Notes under the pieces: model-generated
Told to the model about the DNA's origin: nothing
The model's database searches: none
Seen by the model: only the letters and a program-made list of their open reading frames with translations
Assembly (NCBI GenBank): GCA_035274845.1
Contig: DATENU010000010.1
Location: forward strand, 186,001 to 250,000
Direction: 5' to 3'
Source: Chthoniobacterales bacterium
GTDB lineage: Bacteria; Verrucomicrobiota; Verrucomicrobiia; Chthoniobacterales; UBA10450
Length of the DNA stretch: 64,000 nt
Shown: piece by piece, positions 1-9,142 of the stretch
Numbering within the stretch: position 1 is the first letter of the stretch
Layout: every line of letters starts with the position of its first letter
Made by a program: the position numbers and the translations under genes

Positions 1-533
1 TGAAATTTGCCTCGCTCGGCAGCGAATCAGCCACGGCGGACCTTCTGCGCCGCACGGTGCAAAACGTCGACCCGCTCCTTCCGGTTTTGGAACTGCGGAC
101 GTTTGAAAAACACATGGATGGCAATCCGCAGCTCTGGATTGTCCGCGCCGGGGCCGCGTTGTTTTCTATTTTCGGCGCCCTGGCCCTCGGCCTGGCGGTG
201 GTAGGCGTCTATGGCGTGAAAGCGTATTCCGTGGCGCGGCGCACGCGTGAGATCGGCATCCGAATGGCGCTCGGCGCCCAAGGCAAGACGGTGCAGTGGA
301 TGATCCTGCGCGAAGGCTTCGTCATGGTCGCGGCGGGCGTTGTTCTTGGATTTCTCCTCGCGCTCGGCACCGGAAAAATCGTCAGCGCCATTCTTTTCCA
401 GGTCAGCTCGACTGATCCTTTCGCTTTAATAATCGCCCCCGCGGTCCTGATGGCCGCGGCTTTGCTCGCCACGTGGCTGCCCGCGCGGCGCGCCACCAAA
501 ATTAGCCCCATGGCAGCACTGAGAACGGAATGA
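1..533 (+). CDS. ADOP-family permease, C-terminal part (cut by window edge)
   Basis: This is the last 176 residues of a MacB/FtsX-like permease; the open frame runs in from the window edge (frame starting at base 3). It shows the end of the second periplasmic domain, then three membrane segments: one ending in GVYGVKAYSVARRTREIG, one around residues 100-122 and one near the C-terminus, closing with the family tail RRATKISPMAALRTE. ADOP (acidobacterial duplicated orphan permease) proteins are about 800 residues and contain two fused MacB_PCD-FtsX units. The substrate is unknown. It is the first of ten such genes in a row; the next gene is a secreted DUF4097-like protein. Confidence 0.85.
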   Translation, partial: KFASLGSESATADLLRRTVQNVDPLLPVLELRTFEKHMDGNPQLWIVRAGAALFSIFGALALGLAVVGVYGVKAYSVARRTREIGIRMALGAQGKTVQWMILREGFVMVAAGVVLGFLLALGTGKIVSAILFQVSSTDPFALIIAPAVLMAAALLATWLPARRATKISPMAALRTE

Positions 534-539
534 AGGAAG

Positions 540-571
540 GTGACAAGTGACCTGTGAAGAGTGACAAGATC
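540..571 (+). repeat. Heptanucleotide array, GTGACNN type
   Basis: Four imperfect 7-bp units (GTGACAA, GTGACCT, GTGAAGA, GTGACAA) fill the gap between the preceding stop codon and the ATG at 572. No separate Shine-Dalgarno sequence is visible, so the array occupies that position. Confidence 0.75.
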
Positions 572-1651
572 ATGAAAACGAAATCGCACCCAACCATTCC
601 CTTAATCCCTCGTTCCCAAACTTTGTTTGGGAACACACTTGTCACGGCAACTTTGTTGCCCCCGCAGCGAAACAGAGTTTCCAAGACAATGGCAGTCCCA
701 AACACAGTTTGGGAACGAGGAGTCCTGGCACTTTTGCTCATACTCCTCTCGCTGGCCCTCCCCACTGCTCAGGCCGCCCCCGGGACGCGCGACGAGATCG
801 AACAAACATTCCACGTTAAACCCGGCGGCGCTCTGAAAATCGACGCCGACCTGGGCAACGTCGAAATAACCACGTCAGAATCGGATACGGTCCGGATCGA
901 GTTCGTCCGCGAATTCAAAGTCCCAACCATACAGGAAGCGAACGAGCTGCGGCAGAAGGTGCAGGTGGAGATGGGACAGCACGAGACCACCGATAACCCG
1001 CAAAATTCGGTTAACCTGAACGTTCGCTATACCGGCAGTCGGCACGGCCGCGAACGCGACAAAGTCCGGCTTGATTTTCGGATCGCGATGCCGCGGAAGT
1101 TCAATCTCGAGATGCGCACGGTCGGGAGCGCGAAGATCGGTGACATCGAGGGTTGGGTGAAAGCGCGAGTGAACGGCGGTAGTTTGCAGCTGGGCAAAGT
1201 GGGGGAACGCCTTTCCGCGCGGGCGAATGGCGGGAGCGTCAGCACGGGAGATGTGGGCGAGCTGGATGTCGAAAGTCGCGGCGGTTCGGTTTCGGCCGGA
1301 CGCGTAAGTGGCAAAGTCCGGGCCGTCGCGGAAGGCGGCAGCGTTTCGATTACCGAGGCACTCGATGCCGTTGACGCCCGGGCGGCAGGCGGGTCTGTCG
1401 CGGTTTACATTTCGAAACAACCGGGATCCGACTCGCGCTTGATCGCGGAGGCAGGCAACGTCGATTTGCGGTTGCCGGCCGCGATCGCGATCTCACTCAA
1501 TGCCGAGTGCAGCGCTGGACGCATCAACAGCGATTTTGCCGTCTCGGGAATTGTTCATACGAGCGAGACCCGGCTCACGGGCGACATCAACGGTGGTGGC
1601 CCGGCCGTCCTCGTTCGGGCTTCGGCTGGCAATATCAACCTGCGAAAGTAA
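572..1651 (+). CDS. Secreted DUF4097-like putative adhesin with GGSVS repeats
   Basis: The product is 359 residues from the ATG at 572. The N-terminus is odd: a basic stretch (MKTKSH) is separated from a hydrophobic signal core (VLALLLILLSLALPTAQA) by about 38 residues encoded by a palindromic element at 607-720. An alternative start at ATG 689 would give a compact signal peptide directly. The mature part carries at least four short repeats built on GGSVS or GGSL (roughly residues 180-290), typical of the DUF4097/DUF4098 beta-repeat families, whose function is poorly known. It probably acts in the periplasm or at the cell surface. It sits between two ADOP permeases on the same strand, with 76 bp to the next gene, and may be co-transcribed with them. 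Confidence 0.7.
   Translation: MKTKSHPTIPLIPRSQTLFGNTLVTATLLPPQRNRVSKTMAVPNTVWERGVLALLLILLSLALPTAQAAPGTRDEIEQTFHVKPGGALKIDADLGNVEITTSESDTVRIEFVREFKVPTIQEANELRQKVQVEMGQHETTDNPQNSVNLNVRYTGSRHGRERDKVRLDFRIAMPRKFNLEMRTVGSAKIGDIEGWVKARVNGGSLQLGKVGERLSARANGGSVSTGDVGELDVESRGGSVSAGRVSGKVRAVAEGGSVSITEALDAVDARAAGGSVAVYISKQPGSDSRLIAEAGNVDLRLPAAIAISLNAECSAGRINSDFAVSGIVHTSETRLTGDINGGGPAVLVRASAGNINLRK
607..720. repeat. Palindromic element embedded in frame in a coding sequence
   Basis: The two ends are a perfect 14-bp inverted repeat (608-621 and 707-720, CCTCGTTCCCAAAC and its complement). Each end is itself a hairpin: 612-621 pairs with 625-634, and 696-703 with 707-714. The element is 114 bp, exactly 38 codons, so the reading frame passes through it. 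No second copy was seen in the window. Confidence 0.75.
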
Positions 1652-1695
1652 CGCGATTCTATAGTTGCCTTACCCTCCGAATGAGCTCCGCCATT

Positions 1696-1727
1696 CGAAA
1701 ATCGAAAATCGAAAATCGGAAATTCCC
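1696..1727 (+). repeat. Heptanucleotide array, AATCGAA type
   Basis: CGAAAAT occurs three times in perfect 7-bp register, then CGGAAAT and TCCC, ending at the base before the ATG of the next permease. No Shine-Dalgarno sequence is present besides the array. Confidence 0.8.
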
Positions 1728-4154
1728 ATGAGCGATCTTCGTTACGCCTTTCGTCAACTACGCAGAGCTCCCGGATTCACCGCGACGGCGCTCGCGACGA
1801 TCGCGATCTGCCTCGGCGCGAACCTGGCGATCTTCGCTGTGGTCAATTCCATCCTTCTCCAGCCGCTCCCGTTTCCGAATGCCGATCGGCTCGTCTCGAT
1901 TTACAACACCTATCCGAACGCCGGCGTGGAAAACGACGGATGCTCGCTCACGAATTACTACGAACGTCGCGGCAACATTCCCGCCTTCTCCAGCCTTTCG
2001 ATTTACAATAATCGGAGTGAAACCGTCGGCGAACCGGGTTCAACCGAGCAGGTAGAAATCACCCGGGTCTCACCAGAATTCTTCGCCACTCTCGGCGTCA
2101 GCCTGGCGATGGGCCGCAGCTTCACTGAGGAAGAAACAACGGTCTCGGAACAAACTGCGGTCATTCTGACTGACGCCTACTGGCGTCAGCGCCTGAATGC
2201 GGATCCCAATATTCTTGGCCGCGATCTCCGCGTGAACGGCCTTACGAGAAAGATCGTCGGCGTGTTGCCGCCTGGTTTCCGGTTCCTCTCCACCGAAGCG
2301 CTTGTCTACCTGCCGGTCCGATCCCAACCCGAGGACCGCACTCCGAAAGACCGGCATTCCGGCGGAGGCGATAGGCGCATGATCGCGCGGTTGAAACCGG
2401 GCGCCACTATCGCGCAAGCGCAAGCGGAGATAGACGCCCACAACGCCGCGGTCGAAAAGGATAACCCGGAAGCGAAGATGATGGCGGAGGCCGGCTTTCG
2501 TTCGCCCGTGCTCTCACTCCACACGGAGCATGTTCGTTCGATTCGTCCGACGCTTCTGCTGCTCCAGGCCGGCGTCTTTTTTCTCCTGCTCATTGGCGCC
2601 GTCAATTTGGTGAATCTGTTGCTGATCCGCGCGAGCGGGCGCGCCAAAGAAATGGCGATCCGGCAATCGATGGGCGCGGGCCGCCGGCACGTGGTGACTC
2701 AGGTAATGACGGAAACGGTGGCGCTCACTTTAGCGGGCGGCGTGCTTGGCGTGATGGTGGGCGCGTGGGGAATTCATCTCCTCGAAATTCTCGGCGCCAA
2801 TCGTTTGCCGCTCGGCGCCCACATCGCATTTGATGGCTGGCTCGCATCGCTTGGGCTCATTGGCGCGGTGATTCTTGGCATTGTGCTCGCCGCGCCGATC
2901 GCCTGGTTCAATCTGAGCAGCCATTTGGCGGATTCGCTTCAGTCCGAATCGCGCTCGGGAACGGTCAGCCGCGCCGCCCAAAGTCTGCGGCACGGGTTCA
3001 TCATCGCGCAGATCGCGCTCGCCTTTGTTCTTCTGGCCGGCGCTGCCTTGCTCGGGCTCAGTCTGAAGAAGGTCATGTCCGTTTCTCCAGGCTTCCGCCC
3101 CGATCATGTTCTGACCGGCGAGTTCACATTCCCGTGGATACCTAATCCGGAACACCGCCTCGAAGCCGTCGATCGTTTGCTGGAATTGATCCGCCAGCAG
3201 CCAGGCGTGACCGCGACGGCTGCCATCACCAACCTTCCGCTCAGCGGCAATAACGGCAAAGGCGCATTCGCACCGAAGGGCTATGTGGCGCCGGCCGGCC
3301 AATCGCTTCAGGGTCACTATTCGTATGGCGTCACCGGCGATTACTTCGCCGCGCTCGGCATTCCGTTGCGCGAAGGCCGGTTTCTAAACTCGGATGACTC
3401 CCACCGGCCGGAACGAGTCTGTGTTGTGGATGAAGATTTTGCCCGCCGTTATTGGCCCAACGGCAGCGCGCTTGGTCAAAGCGTGGTGGACCCCGGCGAG
3501 AACGATAATGCGAAACTGATGACGGTTGTCGGCGTGGTCGGGCCGGTAAGACAGGCCGCCCTCACGGAGGCGCGCGGCCAGGGCGCGGTTTACCTGCCGT
3601 TTCATCGAGAGAACTCCTATTATTTCGTGATTGCCCGCACCAGCCAGCGCCCCGAAGCGTTCGCCCAGACCCTGCGCAAACTGGTTCACGCGGCTGATCC
3701 TGAGCTTGCGATCGATAACATCCGCTCGATGGAAACGCGGATCGACGACAGCCTCATCACGCGGCGCTCGCCAGCGATGCTCGCCGGAATCTTCGCGGGA
3801 GTGGCCCTGCTTCTGGCGGCGATCGGAACCTACGGCGTCCTCAGTTACGCGGTTGTGCAACGCCGCCGTGAGATCGGTATTCGGATGGCTGTGGGCGCGC
3901 AACGCGAACAGATTAGCGCGCAGTTCCTCAAGATCGGTTTGCGTCTGCTGATCGCCGGAACCGTTCTCGGCTTTATCGGGGCCGCCCTCACGGGGCGCGC
4001 CATGCAAAGTGTCCTTTTCGATGTGCCGCCGCTCCATCCGGCGATGTTCGCGGCGACGGCCGCGATCATGACGATTATTTGCCTGGTGGCTTGCTGGCTG
4101 CCCGCGCGCCGGGCCAGTCGGACCGACCCCATGGAAGCTCTCCGCGCCGAATGA
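1728..4154 (+). CDS. ADOP-family permease (2 of 10 in array)
   Basis: 808 residues, full length for the family. The start is the ATG followed by SDLRYAFRQLRRAPGF, the N-terminal signature shared by all members here; an upstream in-frame ATG at 1665 would add unrelated residues. One membrane helix (about 20-44) is followed by a MacB-type periplasmic domain, three helices (about 277-300, 330-352, 375-397), a linking helix (about 430-452), a second periplasmic domain and three C-terminal helices ending in RRASRTDPMEALRAE. It has no ATP-binding domain. The closest relative by eye is the next gene; both share YNTY, HSGGG and long identical blocks, which indicates a recent tandem duplication. Confidence 0.9.
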   Translation: MSDLRYAFRQLRRAPGFTATALATIAICLGANLAIFAVVNSILLQPLPFPNADRLVSIYNTYPNAGVENDGCSLTNYYERRGNIPAFSSLSIYNNRSETVGEPGSTEQVEITRVSPEFFATLGVSLAMGRSFTEEETTVSEQTAVILTDAYWRQRLNADPNILGRDLRVNGLTRKIVGVLPPGFRFLSTEALVYLPVRSQPEDRTPKDRHSGGGDRRMIARLKPGATIAQAQAEIDAHNAAVEKDNPEAKMMAEAGFRSPVLSLHTEHVRSIRPTLLLLQAGVFFLLLIGAVNLVNLLLIRASGRAKEMAIRQSMGAGRRHVVTQVMTETVALTLAGGVLGVMVGAWGIHLLEILGANRLPLGAHIAFDGWLASLGLIGAVILGIVLAAPIAWFNLSSHLADSLQSESRSGTVSRAAQSLRHGFIIAQIALAFVLLAGAALLGLSLKKVMSVSPGFRPDHVLTGEFTFPWIPNPEHRLEAVDRLLELIRQQPGVTATAAITNLPLSGNNGKGAFAPKGYVAPAGQSLQGHYSYGVTGDYFAALGIPLREGRFLNSDDSHRPERVCVVDEDFARRYWPNGSALGQSVVDPGENDNAKLMTVVGVVGPVRQAALTEARGQGAVYLPFHRENSYYFVIARTSQRPEAFAQTLRKLVHAADPELAIDNIRSMETRIDDSLITRRSPAMLAGIFAGVALLLAAIGTYGVLSYAVVQRRREIGIRMAVGAQREQISAQFLKIGLRLLIAGTVLGFIGAALTGRAMQSVLFDVPPLHPAMFAATAAIMTIICLVACWLPARRASRTDPMEALRAE

Positions 4155-4162
4155 ATTCTGCT

Positions 4163-4197
4163 AATCGAAAATCCAAAATCGAAAATCGAAAATTCCG
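4163..4197 (+). repeat. Heptanucleotide array, AATCGAA type
   Basis: Five 7-bp units (AATCGAA, AATCCAA, AATCGAA, AATCGAA, AATTCCG) end directly at the ATG of the following permease, in the same arrangement as at 1696-1727. Confidence 0.8.
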
Positions 4198-6621
4198 ATG
4201 ACCAATCTTCGCTACGCCTTTCGCCAACTGCGCAAATCGCCCGGGTTCACGATCACGGCGCTCGCAACCATCGCAATCTGTCTCGGGGCGAACGTGGCGA
4301 TCTTCGGCGTCATCAATTCCATTCTTCTCCGGCCGCTTCCATTTCCGAATGCCGACCGGCTCGTCACGATTTACAACACTTATCCGAAAGCCGGCGTCGA
4401 GAACGACGGCTCCTCGATCACCAACTATTTCGAACGGCGCGGCAACATCCCGGCCTTCGAAAGCCTTTCCATTTACATGTCGAGAGCCGAAACGGTCGGT
4501 GATCCCGGTTCGATGCAGCAGGAGGAAGTCGTCCGCGTCTCGCCGGAATTTTTCACAACCCTTGGAATAAGCCCCGCGGTCGGGCGCAGCTTCACGGAGG
4601 AAGAATCGGTCGCGCAGAAGAACGTCGTCATCTTGACGGACGGCTTTTGGAGGAAGGAGTTCGGTGCCGATCCAAAAATATTGGCCCGCGATACTCGCAT
4701 AAACGGTATCCCAAGAGAGATCGTTGGCGTTCTGCCCCCTGAGTTTCGTTTTCTCTCTTCCGAGGCGCGCGTTTTTGTCGGGTTAAAAACCGACGCACTC
4801 CAGCGTGGACCGAACGCGCGTCATTCTGGCGGCGGCGGCACGCACCTGATTGCGCGCTTGAAACCGGGTGCGACGATCGCGGACGCACAAGCCCAGATCG
4901 ACGCTCACAACGCCGAAATGGAGAAGGACAATCCGCAGGCAAAAATGATGGCCGAAGCCGGCTTCCGTTCGCTGGTGGTTCCGCTGCATGCCTACCACGT
5001 CCGATCTGTCCGCCCGACCCTTTTGTTGCTGCAGGGCGGCGTCTTTTTCCTTCTGCTTATCGGCGCGGTGAACCTCGTGAATCTTCTCCTGATTCGCGCG
5101 AGCGGTCGCGCGAAGGAAGTGGCAATCCGGCAATCGATGGGCGCGAGCCGGTGGCACGTTGTGAAGCAGGTGATGATCGAGACGGTGTTGCTGACGTCGG
5201 TGGGCGGCGTCATGGGATTGATCATCGGAGCGTGGGGGATCCGGCTCCTGGAAGTTCTCGGCGCGGATCGTTTGCCGCTCGGCGCGCGCATCGCGTTCGA
5301 CGATTCGCTCGCCGTCGTCGGGCTCCTCAGCGCGATCGTCCTTGGGATCGTGATCGCGGCGCCAATCGCCTGGTTCAACCTGCGCAGCCATCTCGCGAAT
5401 GCGCTTCAATCCGAGTCGCGCTCCGGCACAGTCAGCCGCGCCGCGCAACAACTGCGCCACGGCTTCATTGTCGCCCAGATCGCGCTCGCCTTTGTTTTGC
5501 TCGCGGGAGCGGCGCTCCTCGGGCTGAGTTTGAAAAACGTCATGGCGGCTCCGTCCGGTTTTCGGGCCGAGCACGTTCTCACCGGCGAGTGCGCCATCTC
5601 GTGGCACGAAATTCAGAACCGCGTCGCCACCTTCGATCGCTTGCTGGATTCGATCCGGCAACAGCCGGGAGTCGTTTCCGCGGGAACGATCACCAGCATT
5701 CCGCTGAGCGGCGATAGCGGCAAGACGGCCGTCACACCGAAGGGCTATGTGCCGCCGCCCGGTCAATCGGTGCACGGTCATTATTCGTATGCCGTCCACG
5801 GTGATTACTTCTCGGTTCTCGGCATCCCCCTGCGCGAAGGACGTTTTCTCATCTCCGAAGATTCCCATCGATCGGAACGCGTTTGTGTGGTGGACGAAGA
5901 TCTGGTGCGCCGTTACTGGCCCACCGGCGGCGCGCTCGGCCAGAAGATCGCCTTGGGCGACGAATCAGATGATGCGCACCTCTTCACGATTGTCGGGATC
6001 GTCGGGTCGGTGAAACAAGCCGAGCTCACCGAGCCCTCGGGACAGGGCGCCGTCTACCTGCCTTTTTCGCAACGGGAGAGCAATAGTGTTTTCATCGTGA
6101 CCCGCACGAGCCAGCGTCCGGAAGCATTCGCCGAGACGTTGCGAAAACTCGTCCACGCGGCGAATCCGCAGCTGGCGGTCGATAACATCCGCTCGATGGA
6201 AACGCGTGTCGCCGACAGCCTCATCGCGCGGCGCTCGCCGGCCTTGCTCGCCGTAATTTTCGCCGGTGTCGCTTTGCTCCTGGCAGCGATTGGAACCTAC
6301 GGCGTTCTGAGTTACGCCGTCGCGCAGCGGACCCGGGAGATCGGGATTCGAATGGCGGTCGGCGCGCAGCGCGAACAAATCGGCGCGCAGTTTCTCAAGA
6401 TCGGTTTGCGGTTGTTGATCGCCGGGAGCGTGTTCGGCCTGATCGGGGCCGCGATCTGCGGGCGCGCTCTGCAAAGCATCCTCTTCAATGTTCCGCCGCT
6501 CCATCTCGCCACGCTGTTGACGACGGCGGCAATCATGACGGTCGTCTCCCTGATTGCCTGCTGGCTGCCGGCTCGCCGAGCGAGCCGCACCGATCCAATG
6601 GAAGCTCTCCGCGCCGAATGA
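4198..6621 (+). CDS. ADOP-family permease (3 of 10 in array)
   Basis: 807 residues beginning MTNLRYAFRQLRKSPGF. It has the same eight-helix, two-periplasmic-domain plan as its neighbour and is almost colinear with it (AIRQSMGASRWHVV against AIRQSMGAGRRHVV; identical LRHGFI and QSESRSGTVSRAAQ blocks). Differences concentrate in the periplasmic domains, as expected if the two copies have diverged in ligand or partner. The C-terminus is RRASRTDPMEALRAE. The gap to the preceding gene is 43 bp and is filled by a heptamer array. A role in efflux or in lipoprotein or peptide handling is only inferred from the MacB relationship. Confidence 0.9.
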   Translation: MTNLRYAFRQLRKSPGFTITALATIAICLGANVAIFGVINSILLRPLPFPNADRLVTIYNTYPKAGVENDGSSITNYFERRGNIPAFESLSIYMSRAETVGDPGSMQQEEVVRVSPEFFTTLGISPAVGRSFTEEESVAQKNVVILTDGFWRKEFGADPKILARDTRINGIPREIVGVLPPEFRFLSSEARVFVGLKTDALQRGPNARHSGGGGTHLIARLKPGATIADAQAQIDAHNAEMEKDNPQAKMMAEAGFRSLVVPLHAYHVRSVRPTLLLLQGGVFFLLLIGAVNLVNLLLIRASGRAKEVAIRQSMGASRWHVVKQVMIETVLLTSVGGVMGLIIGAWGIRLLEVLGADRLPLGARIAFDDSLAVVGLLSAIVLGIVIAAPIAWFNLRSHLANALQSESRSGTVSRAAQQLRHGFIVAQIALAFVLLAGAALLGLSLKNVMAAPSGFRAEHVLTGECAISWHEIQNRVATFDRLLDSIRQQPGVVSAGTITSIPLSGDSGKTAVTPKGYVPPPGQSVHGHYSYAVHGDYFSVLGIPLREGRFLISEDSHRSERVCVVDEDLVRRYWPTGGALGQKIALGDESDDAHLFTIVGIVGSVKQAELTEPSGQGAVYLPFSQRESNSVFIVTRTSQRPEAFAETLRKLVHAANPQLAVDNIRSMETRVADSLIARRSPALLAVIFAGVALLLAAIGTYGVLSYAVAQRTREIGIRMAVGAQREQIGAQFLKIGLRLLIAGSVFGLIGAAICGRALQSILFNVPPLHLATLLTTAAIMTVVSLIACWLPARRASRTDPMEALRAE

Positions 6622-6629
6622 AGAAGGAA

Positions 6630-6705
6630 GTGACCTGTGACGAGTGACAAGTGACAAGATGAACCCGGCCAATCGAAATTCGAGAATTGAGAATCGAAAA
6701 TTCCT
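6630..6705 (+). repeat. Two consecutive heptanucleotide arrays (GTGACNN then AATCGAA type)
   Basis: At 6630-6658 there are four GTGACNN units; after 12 bp, 6671-6705 holds AATCGAA, ATTCGAG, AATTGAG, AATCGAA and AATTCCT, ending at the start codon. Two unrelated heptamers therefore sit side by side in one 84-bp intergenic gap. Confidence 0.8.
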
Positions 6706-9120
6706 ATGATCACCGATCTTCGCTCCGCCTTTCGTCAACTTTCCAAATCGCCGGGGTTCGCCTTCATGGCCATCGCCACGCTCGCCGTCGCGATTGGTCT
6801 CAACACGGCGATTTTCACCGTCGTTCACGCGCTCTTACTCGATCCATTTCCTTATCCGAACTCGGACCGCCTCGTGCAGTTGCGGCAGCAGAAACCGCAC
6901 GTTGAGCCGGAGCCGCGCACGAATTACACCGGGCGCGAGTTTGGCGCGTTTCACGAACAGGCGCGCAGCTTTTCGGGTTTGGCGGCGATGGAGCCAGTTT
7001 CGCGCAACGTCACCGTCGGCAATCAGGAACCCGAGCGTGTCGGCGGCGCGAAAGTGACGGCGGACTTTTTCACCCTGCTCGGCATCGCTCCGCAGCTTGG
7101 GCGAACCTTGTTACCGGAAGAGCAGGGAACTGGCGGACCGCGCGTGGTCGTGATCGGCCAGCAGTTGTGGAAGAACCGATTTGGCGGCGATCCGAATATC
7201 GTCGGCCGTACGCTCGAGCTGGACGCGGAGCCGTTCACGATCGTCGGCGTAATGCCGGCGCGCTTTCAGTACGCGAACACGGCCTTCTGGTTCCCGTTCC
7301 CGTTTGAAATGCAAAACGCGCCGCAGCGCTGGTACACCGTGATCGGCCGGCTCGCGTCCGGTGCGACGATCGCTTCCGCCAACGCGGAGCTGAAGACACT
7401 CGCCGGGCGTTTCGTCCAGACGCAACCGGGAGTCTCGGATTATTCCGGCTGGACCGTCTTCGCGCTTCCGTTGCGTGATGCGCTTCTTGGAAGTGTCCGG
7501 ACAGCGGTGATCGTTCTCACCGCGGCGGTCGCACTCGTCCTGTTGATCGCGTGCGCGAATGTGGCGGGGTTGTTGCTCGTCCGGTCGAGCACGCGCCAGC
7601 GGGAGATCGCAATTCGCGCGGCCATCGGAGCCAGCCGTGCGCATTTGTTGCGGCAGTTTCTTTTTGAAAGCGGTGTGCTCGCGTTGATTGGCGGCGCCCT
7701 TGGAATTCTTCTCGCGGCCTGGAGTATCGAGCCATTGATCAAGCTCTTGCCGGAAGCCGGACTAATCGATGGCGGGATTCCGGCGGAGACTTCGATCCAC
7801 TTGTCGGCGCCGGTATTGTTATTCGCGGTCGGCGTCACCTTCGCGACGACATTGCTCTTCGGGTTGTGGCCGGCATGGCAGGCCTCGCGCACGGATGCGG
7901 GACTTGCGCTGCGTCTTGGCGATCGCTCCGGACAGGGGGGACGCCAGCCCCTCCGCGCGGCGCTGATTGTGACCGAGATCGCCCTGGCTGTCGTGCTCCT
8001 GGCCGGCGCCGGATTACTGTTGCGCAGCTTCGCCCAGCTGGTCTCCACGGATCCGGGGTTCAGACCTGAAAAGGTCCTGACCGCTCGGATCAATCTCCCG
8101 CCGGCTCGCTATGACAAGGCCGGCGCGGTCTCCAGTTTCGCGGAGCAACTGACCGCGCAGATTGCGACGCTGCCGGGCGTGAACGCAGCCGCAGCCGTGT
8201 CCCATCCGCCCTTCTCATTCGCCGACCGGTTCCCGTTCGCGGTGGAAGGCAAGACCGCGACGGAGCAACGGTTGAGCGCGGACAACCGCGTGGTGTCGCC
8301 GAACTATTACGACGTCATGGGCATTCCGCTCCGGCGCGGGCGCGCGTTTACCGATCACGACCGGGCCGATCAGCCGGGCGTTGTGATAATTAATGAAGCA
8401 ATGGCGCGGCGAACCTGGCCGGATGAGGATGCGATCGGCAAACGCATCATTGTTTACGTCGCGGGCCAGGAATTCCCGATGACGGTCGTCGGGATTGTGG
8501 CCGATTCGCGCCAGCTCGATCTCGAACAAGCGACCGCGCCCGAGATGAATTTCCCGATGGCGCAGATGGCGAGGATGCTGCGGCGAATCAATATTGTCGT
8601 GCGGACGAACACGGAGCCGAACAGCCTCGTGCCGGCGATTCGCACCGAAGTCGGGAAGATTGATCCGCAGCTTCCGCTCTACAACATCACGACGATGAGC
8701 GCGGCGGTGAGCGATACGGTCGGTGTCCGGCGCTTCGCCATGGCGGTGCTCGGGTTGTTTGCGGCGGTGGCGCTGCTTCTCGCGCTTTCGGGGATTTACG
8801 GCGTAATCGCTCACGCGGTTGCGCAACGCACCCACGAGATCGGGATCCGAATGGCGCTGGGCGCGGCGCGCGAGGACGTCCTGCGCATGATCCTGGGCGA
8901 AGGTGGCCGACTCGCGCTGGCCGGCGTCGGGATCGGGATCGGCGCTTCGTTTCTGCTTACGCAATGGCTTCGCACCCTGCTCTACGGCGTGAGCGCCACC
9001 GACCCGCTCACCTTTCTTGCCGTCGCTTTGCTCCTCCTTTTTACCGCGATGTTCGCCTGCTGGATTCCAGCTCGGCGCGCCTCGCGTGTGGACCCCATGA
9101 TCGCCCTTCGCTCCGAATGA
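6706..9120 (+). CDS. ADOP-family permease (4 of 10 in array)
   Basis: 804 residues starting MITDLRSAFRQLSKSPGF. It is more divergent from the previous two: it lacks their YNTY and HSGGG blocks and has a first periplasmic domain with NYTGREFGAF. Membrane segments are again one near residue 20-45, three plus one at about 265-430 (including ACANVAGLLLVRSSTRQREIAIR), and three at the end. The tail is RRASRVDPMIALRSE. It starts 85 bp after the previous stop. The FtsX motif QRTHEIGIRMALGA is intact near residue 705, so this looks like a functional permease rather than a decaying copy. Confidence 0.9.
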   Translation: MITDLRSAFRQLSKSPGFAFMAIATLAVAIGLNTAIFTVVHALLLDPFPYPNSDRLVQLRQQKPHVEPEPRTNYTGREFGAFHEQARSFSGLAAMEPVSRNVTVGNQEPERVGGAKVTADFFTLLGIAPQLGRTLLPEEQGTGGPRVVVIGQQLWKNRFGGDPNIVGRTLELDAEPFTIVGVMPARFQYANTAFWFPFPFEMQNAPQRWYTVIGRLASGATIASANAELKTLAGRFVQTQPGVSDYSGWTVFALPLRDALLGSVRTAVIVLTAAVALVLLIACANVAGLLLVRSSTRQREIAIRAAIGASRAHLLRQFLFESGVLALIGGALGILLAAWSIEPLIKLLPEAGLIDGGIPAETSIHLSAPVLLFAVGVTFATTLLFGLWPAWQASRTDAGLALRLGDRSGQGGRQPLRAALIVTEIALAVVLLAGAGLLLRSFAQLVSTDPGFRPEKVLTARINLPPARYDKAGAVSSFAEQLTAQIATLPGVNAAAAVSHPPFSFADRFPFAVEGKTATEQRLSADNRVVSPNYYDVMGIPLRRGRAFTDHDRADQPGVVIINEAMARRTWPDEDAIGKRIIVYVAGQEFPMTVVGIVADSRQLDLEQATAPEMNFPMAQMARMLRRINIVVRTNTEPNSLVPAIRTEVGKIDPQLPLYNITTMSAAVSDTVGVRRFAMAVLGLFAAVALLLALSGIYGVIAHAVAQRTHEIGIRMALGAAREDVLRMILGEGGRLALAGVGIGIGASFLLTQWLRTLLYGVSATDPLTFLAVALLLLFTAMFACWIPARRASRVDPMIALRSE

Positions 9121-9128
9121 GATTCATC

Positions 9129-9142
9129 AATCGAAAATCCAT
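9129..9142 (+). repeat. Short heptanucleotide array, AATCGAA type
   Basis: Two units (AATCGAA, AATCCAT) lie immediately before the ATG at 9143, in a gap of only 22 bp between two permease genes. Confidence 0.6.

Noticed and set aside
4783-5868. 361-codon open frame opposite another permease gene
   Set aside because: Same reason: an antisense shadow with no family motifs and no start context.
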